Shown: piece after piece, positions 46,674-48,206 of the stretch
How positions within the stretch are numbered: the stretch's first letter is position 1
How the letters are laid out: every line of letters begins with the position of its first letter
NCBI GenBank assembly: GCA_016869025.1
Contig: VGFA01000022.1
Coordinates: 1 to 48,206 of the forward strand
DNA: 48,206 nucleotides
Reading direction: 5' to 3'
Origin: Armatimonadota bacterium
Lineage (GTDB): Bacteria; Sysuimicrobiota; Sysuimicrobiia; Sysuimicrobiales; Humicultoraceae
The notes under the pieces: generated by a model
Seen by the model: the letters and a program-made list of their open reading frames with translations, nothing else
Told to the model about the DNA's origin: nothing
The model's database searches: none
Position numbers and translations under genes: made by a program

Positions 46674-47033
46674 CTAGACCAGCGCTGCGGCGAGCTGGCT
46701 GTTGCGCCGCATCTCCAGGCGGATGCGCCCCAGGTTGGCCTGCCGCGTTCCCACGACCACCATCACGGCATCGGCCCCTGCCGGCCCGACGGCCACCGGG
46801 CCGTCGTCGTACTCCAGCAGCATGGTGCGCAGCACACCGCGGCCAATCTCCTTGCCCATCGAGTCGGCCGCCGAGATGTTGCTGGCCACGATTGCCGCCA
46901 GGGCCTCGAGGTCCACCCGCTCCTCCGTGGTCATCCCCTCGACGACGAACCCGTCCCGGCCGACGATCATGGCGGCCACCACGCCGTCAACCCTGGTCAT
47001 GTCCGCTAGCACGTCCTTCAACTGCGACATCAT
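46674..47033 (-). CDS. Roadblock/LC7-domain protein (MglB-like)
   Basis: 119 aa from ATG 47033 (or the next ATG, 47030), with GGAGG 6 nt upstream. VLADMTRVDGVVAAMIVGRD then GFVVEGMTTEERVDLEALAA and ANLGRIRLEMRRNSQLAAAL match the Roadblock/LC7 fold. Such proteins regulate small GTPases such as MglA in polar motility and T4P localisation. No mglA gene is seen in the window. It lies 17 bp after the sigma-factor gene, so it is probably co-transcribed. Confidence 0.87.
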   Translation of the reverse strand: MMSQLKDVLADMTRVDGVVAAMIVGRDGFVVEGMTTEERVDLEALAAIVASNISAADSMGKEIGRGVLRTMLLEYDDGPVAVGPAGADAVMVVVGTRQANLGRIRLEMRRNSQLAAALV

Positions 47034-47050
47034 GGTCTCCCTCCCGCGGC

Positions 47051-47866
47051 CTACAGCGCCCCGTGCGAGGGCGCGTTGATCGCACCGCGCAGCTTGCCCA
47101 GCGCTGCGGCAAGCACGCGCGACACGTGCTTCTGTGAAATCCCAATCTGCTTGGCGGCTTCCATCTGCGTCAGGTCGGTGTAGAACAGGTAGTACACGAC
47201 CTTGCGCTGCAGGGCGGTCAGCGATTCCAGTGCCTCCATCAGCATCACCCGGTCCTCAATGGGAAGCTGGAAGCTGATGTGGGTTCGGTGCCGGATCCGA
47301 TCGCGGTCCACCCGAAGATCGGCCCCTTCCTCGTCGGGCTCGATCGAGACGGTGCGGAGGACCTCCCTGGCACGCAGGACCTCGAGCAACCCGTCCTCCT
47401 CGATGTTGAGCTCTCGCGCCAGGGCCTCGAGACTCGGGAAGCGACCGGTCTCGCCGACGTGGGCGTTTATGGTTTCCTCAATGCGGGCATTGAGCCGGTT
47501 GAGCCAGCGTGGCCTGCGAATCGTGTCCCGCTGGTCGCGCAGGTAGTGGCGGATCTCGCCGCGGATCAGGTAGCTGGCGTAGGTGGCAAACTTCGCGCCG
47601 CGGCTTGAATCGAACCCGTTGATGGCGTTGAGCAGCCCGATGTAGCCCACCTGGATCAGGTCCTCGGAGGGCACACCGGAGTAGGCGAACTCCGCGGCAA
47701 TGCGCCGGACCAGGGGGGTGCACGCGGCGATGATGCGCTCGTGCGCGTCCGGGCTGCGCGCGTCCACATGCTCCTGGATCAAGAGATCCACGGCATCGTA
47801 CCCGGAGCCATCTTCGCTCCGAGGTCCCGGTCCCTCTGCTGGGCGGTGCGGGGTCCGTGCCGCCAT
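47051..47866 (-). CDS. group 3 sigma factor (SigB/F/G type)
   Basis: 271 aa from ATG 47866, chosen because CAGGAGG lies 8 nt upstream and falls in the riboswitch expression platform; the longer open frame upstream is leader RNA. Region 2: ACTPLVRRIAAEFAYSGVPS then EDLIQVGYIGLLNAINGFDS, RGAKFATYASYLIRGEIRHY and LRDQRDTIRRPRW. Region 3: RFPSLEALARELNIEEDGLL. Region 4 HTH: YLFYTDLTQMEAAKQIGISQ then KHVSRVLAAALGKLR. Sigma factors of this type direct stress, sporulation or motility regulons. Control by c-di-GMP at the RNA level would tie its regulon to surface life. Confidence 0.9.
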   Translation of the reverse strand: MAARTPHRPAEGPGPRSEDGSGYDAVDLLIQEHVDARSPDAHERIIAACTPLVRRIAAEFAYSGVPSEDLIQVGYIGLLNAINGFDSSRGAKFATYASYLIRGEIRHYLRDQRDTIRRPRWLNRLNARIEETINAHVGETGRFPSLEALARELNIEEDGLLEVLRAREVLRTVSIEPDEEGADLRVDRDRIRHRTHISFQLPIEDRVMLMEALESLTALQRKVVYYLFYTDLTQMEAAKQIGISQKHVSRVLAAALGKLRGAINAPSHGAL

Positions 47867-47874
47867 CGCCAGTG

Positions 47875-47915
47875 CCTCCTGAAAACGCCGAGCCCTCCTG
47901 AGCTGCCCCAGGAGG
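47875..47915 (-). promoter_or_regulatory. alternative-pairing expression platform before the sigma factor
   Basis: On the mRNA strand one CCTCCTG (47909-47915) can pair either with CAGGAGG at 47894-47900 or with the identical CAGGAGG at 47875-47881, which is the true SD 8 nt from the ATG. The first pairing frees the SD and the second hides it. This is a neat two-state switch directly downstream of the aptamer. Confidence 0.65.
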
Positions 47916-47932
47916 ACCGTGTTCCCACCTTC

Positions 47933-48003
47933 GGCAGCCCGGCCGACCACATCACTGGTCCCGAGGCTTTGCGCCCCCACCTTGCGATGGGTTTGCCCTT
48001 TTC
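47933..48003 (-). ncRNA. second GEMM-I-like (c-di-GMP-I) riboswitch
   Basis: On the minus strand: AAAGGGCAAACCC, then CCCA-TCGCAAGG-TGGG (P1b with a less regular loop), GGCGCAAAGCC, GACCA-GTGATG-TGGTC (P3-type hairpin) and GGGCTGCC closing P1. The base equal to Vc2 G20 is G. The base equal to A47, which stacks between the two guanines of c-di-GMP, is G here, so affinity or specificity may differ. A separate 7-bp hairpin (GGGTTCG / CGAACCC) lies just 5' at 48005-48029. The sigma factor ATG is 67 nt downstream. Confidence 0.75.
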
Positions 48004-48053
48004 GGGGTTCGTATTCAGTTGTCGAACCCGGCGGGCGGGTCCGGTAATACTGC

Positions 48054-48082
48054 ATCATAGACCACCCAGAGCATTTGCGCAA
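48054..48082 (-). promoter_or_regulatory. promoter of the sigma-factor transcript
   Basis: Minus strand TTGCGC (48077-48082), 17-bp spacer, TATGAT (48054-48059). The start point would be near 48047, about 45 nt before the aptamer. A TTGACA lies 29 bp from the same -10, which is too far. Confidence 0.6.
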
Positions 48083-48206
48083 GGTCTGTGTCAAACTTCT
48101 ACCTGCAGTTCAGACATTGGAACCCATGGCGTGCCTGCTGGCACGTGGGTAAGGGGAAAGAGCTTGACCTCAGAGGCGATCACGGGGGGTGGAAGGAGCT
48201 AGAAGA
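48083..48206. other. intergenic end of the window
   Basis: No gene seen. It holds an imperfect hairpin GTGCC-TGCT-GGCAC flanked by CCCA / TGGG (about 48123-48149) and, near the right edge, GGGGGGTGGAAGGAGC, which could be an SD for a plus-strand gene outside the window. Confidence 0.4.

Noticed and set aside
47867-48094. 76-residue N-terminal extension of the sigma factor
   Set aside because: The region is occupied by promoter, aptamer and expression platform, and a good SD precedes ATG 47866.

Overview
The window is GC-rich, densely packed bacterial chromosome, mostly with ATG/GTG/TTG starts and good Shine-Dalgarno (SD) sequences, and many neighbouring genes overlap by 1-17 bp. I see no rRNA, tRNA, CRISPR array, transposase, integrase or phage gene. 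The combination of a type IV pilus (T4P) system with a DUF4900-type surface protein, two c-di-GMP-I (GEMM-I) riboswitches, a SigB/F/G-type sigma factor and a MoxR-DUF58-transglutaminase cassette suggests a deep-branching Terrabacteria-type lineage (Armatimonadota-, Sysuimicrobiota- or Bacillota-related). That placement is inference; the window has no decisive marker.

Region 1 (1-18.3 kb) is an envelope and glycosylation region: two tandem paralogous GT-C-like membrane proteins, a Gpi18-like mannosyltransferase, a Uma2 endonuclease-fold protein, a PMT-type mannosyltransferase, a transglutaminase/DUF58/MoxR cassette, a polyprenol-phosphate glycosyltransferase fused to GtrA, a Wzx-type flippase, a GT2 transferase and a GT39 transferase. 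Toxin-antitoxin (TA) genes are threaded through it. Two mazF genes overlap the start codon of a glycosyltransferase gene.

Region 2 (11.1-12.2, 14.5-23.9 and 29.9-34.3 kb) is an archipelago of about 20 TA modules and fragments: MazEF, VapBC, RelBE, AbiE, MntA-HepT and Phd-VapC types. Many are intact. Others are truncated, frameshifted, chimeric or present only as short direct-repeat relics, so the region records repeated gain, recombination and decay. The 21.02-21.64 kb stretch holds only a promoter/hairpin, a vapC relic, an orphan palindrome and a 12-codon vapC tail; I see nothing else in it.

Region 3 (23.9-29.8 kb) is a pilin locus: FimT-, PilV-, PilW- and PilX-like prepilins, a major-type pilin, an O-antigen-ligase-family protein (possibly a pilin glycosyltransferase) and a decayed second pilin gene.

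Region 4 (34.3-48.1 kb) is the T4P engine: a DnaB-like ATPase, a MerR regulator, an 80-aa protein, PilB, PilT and PilC in one tight operon. Divergent from it, a second MshEN-containing PilB with an N-terminal TPR region is preceded by a c-di-GMP-I riboswitch. A second minor-pilin set follows, including a DUF4900-type protein interrupted by an in-frame amber codon. Last come a Roadblock/LC7 protein and a sigma factor with its own GEMM-I-like riboswitch and a visible alternative-pairing expression platform.

The unifying picture is c-di-GMP-controlled pilus assembly on a glycosylated cell surface: c-di-GMP would be read by RNA (two riboswitches) and by protein (two MshEN domains), while pilin and envelope glycans would be built by the surrounding transferases. 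The TA islands sit exactly at the joints between these operons.
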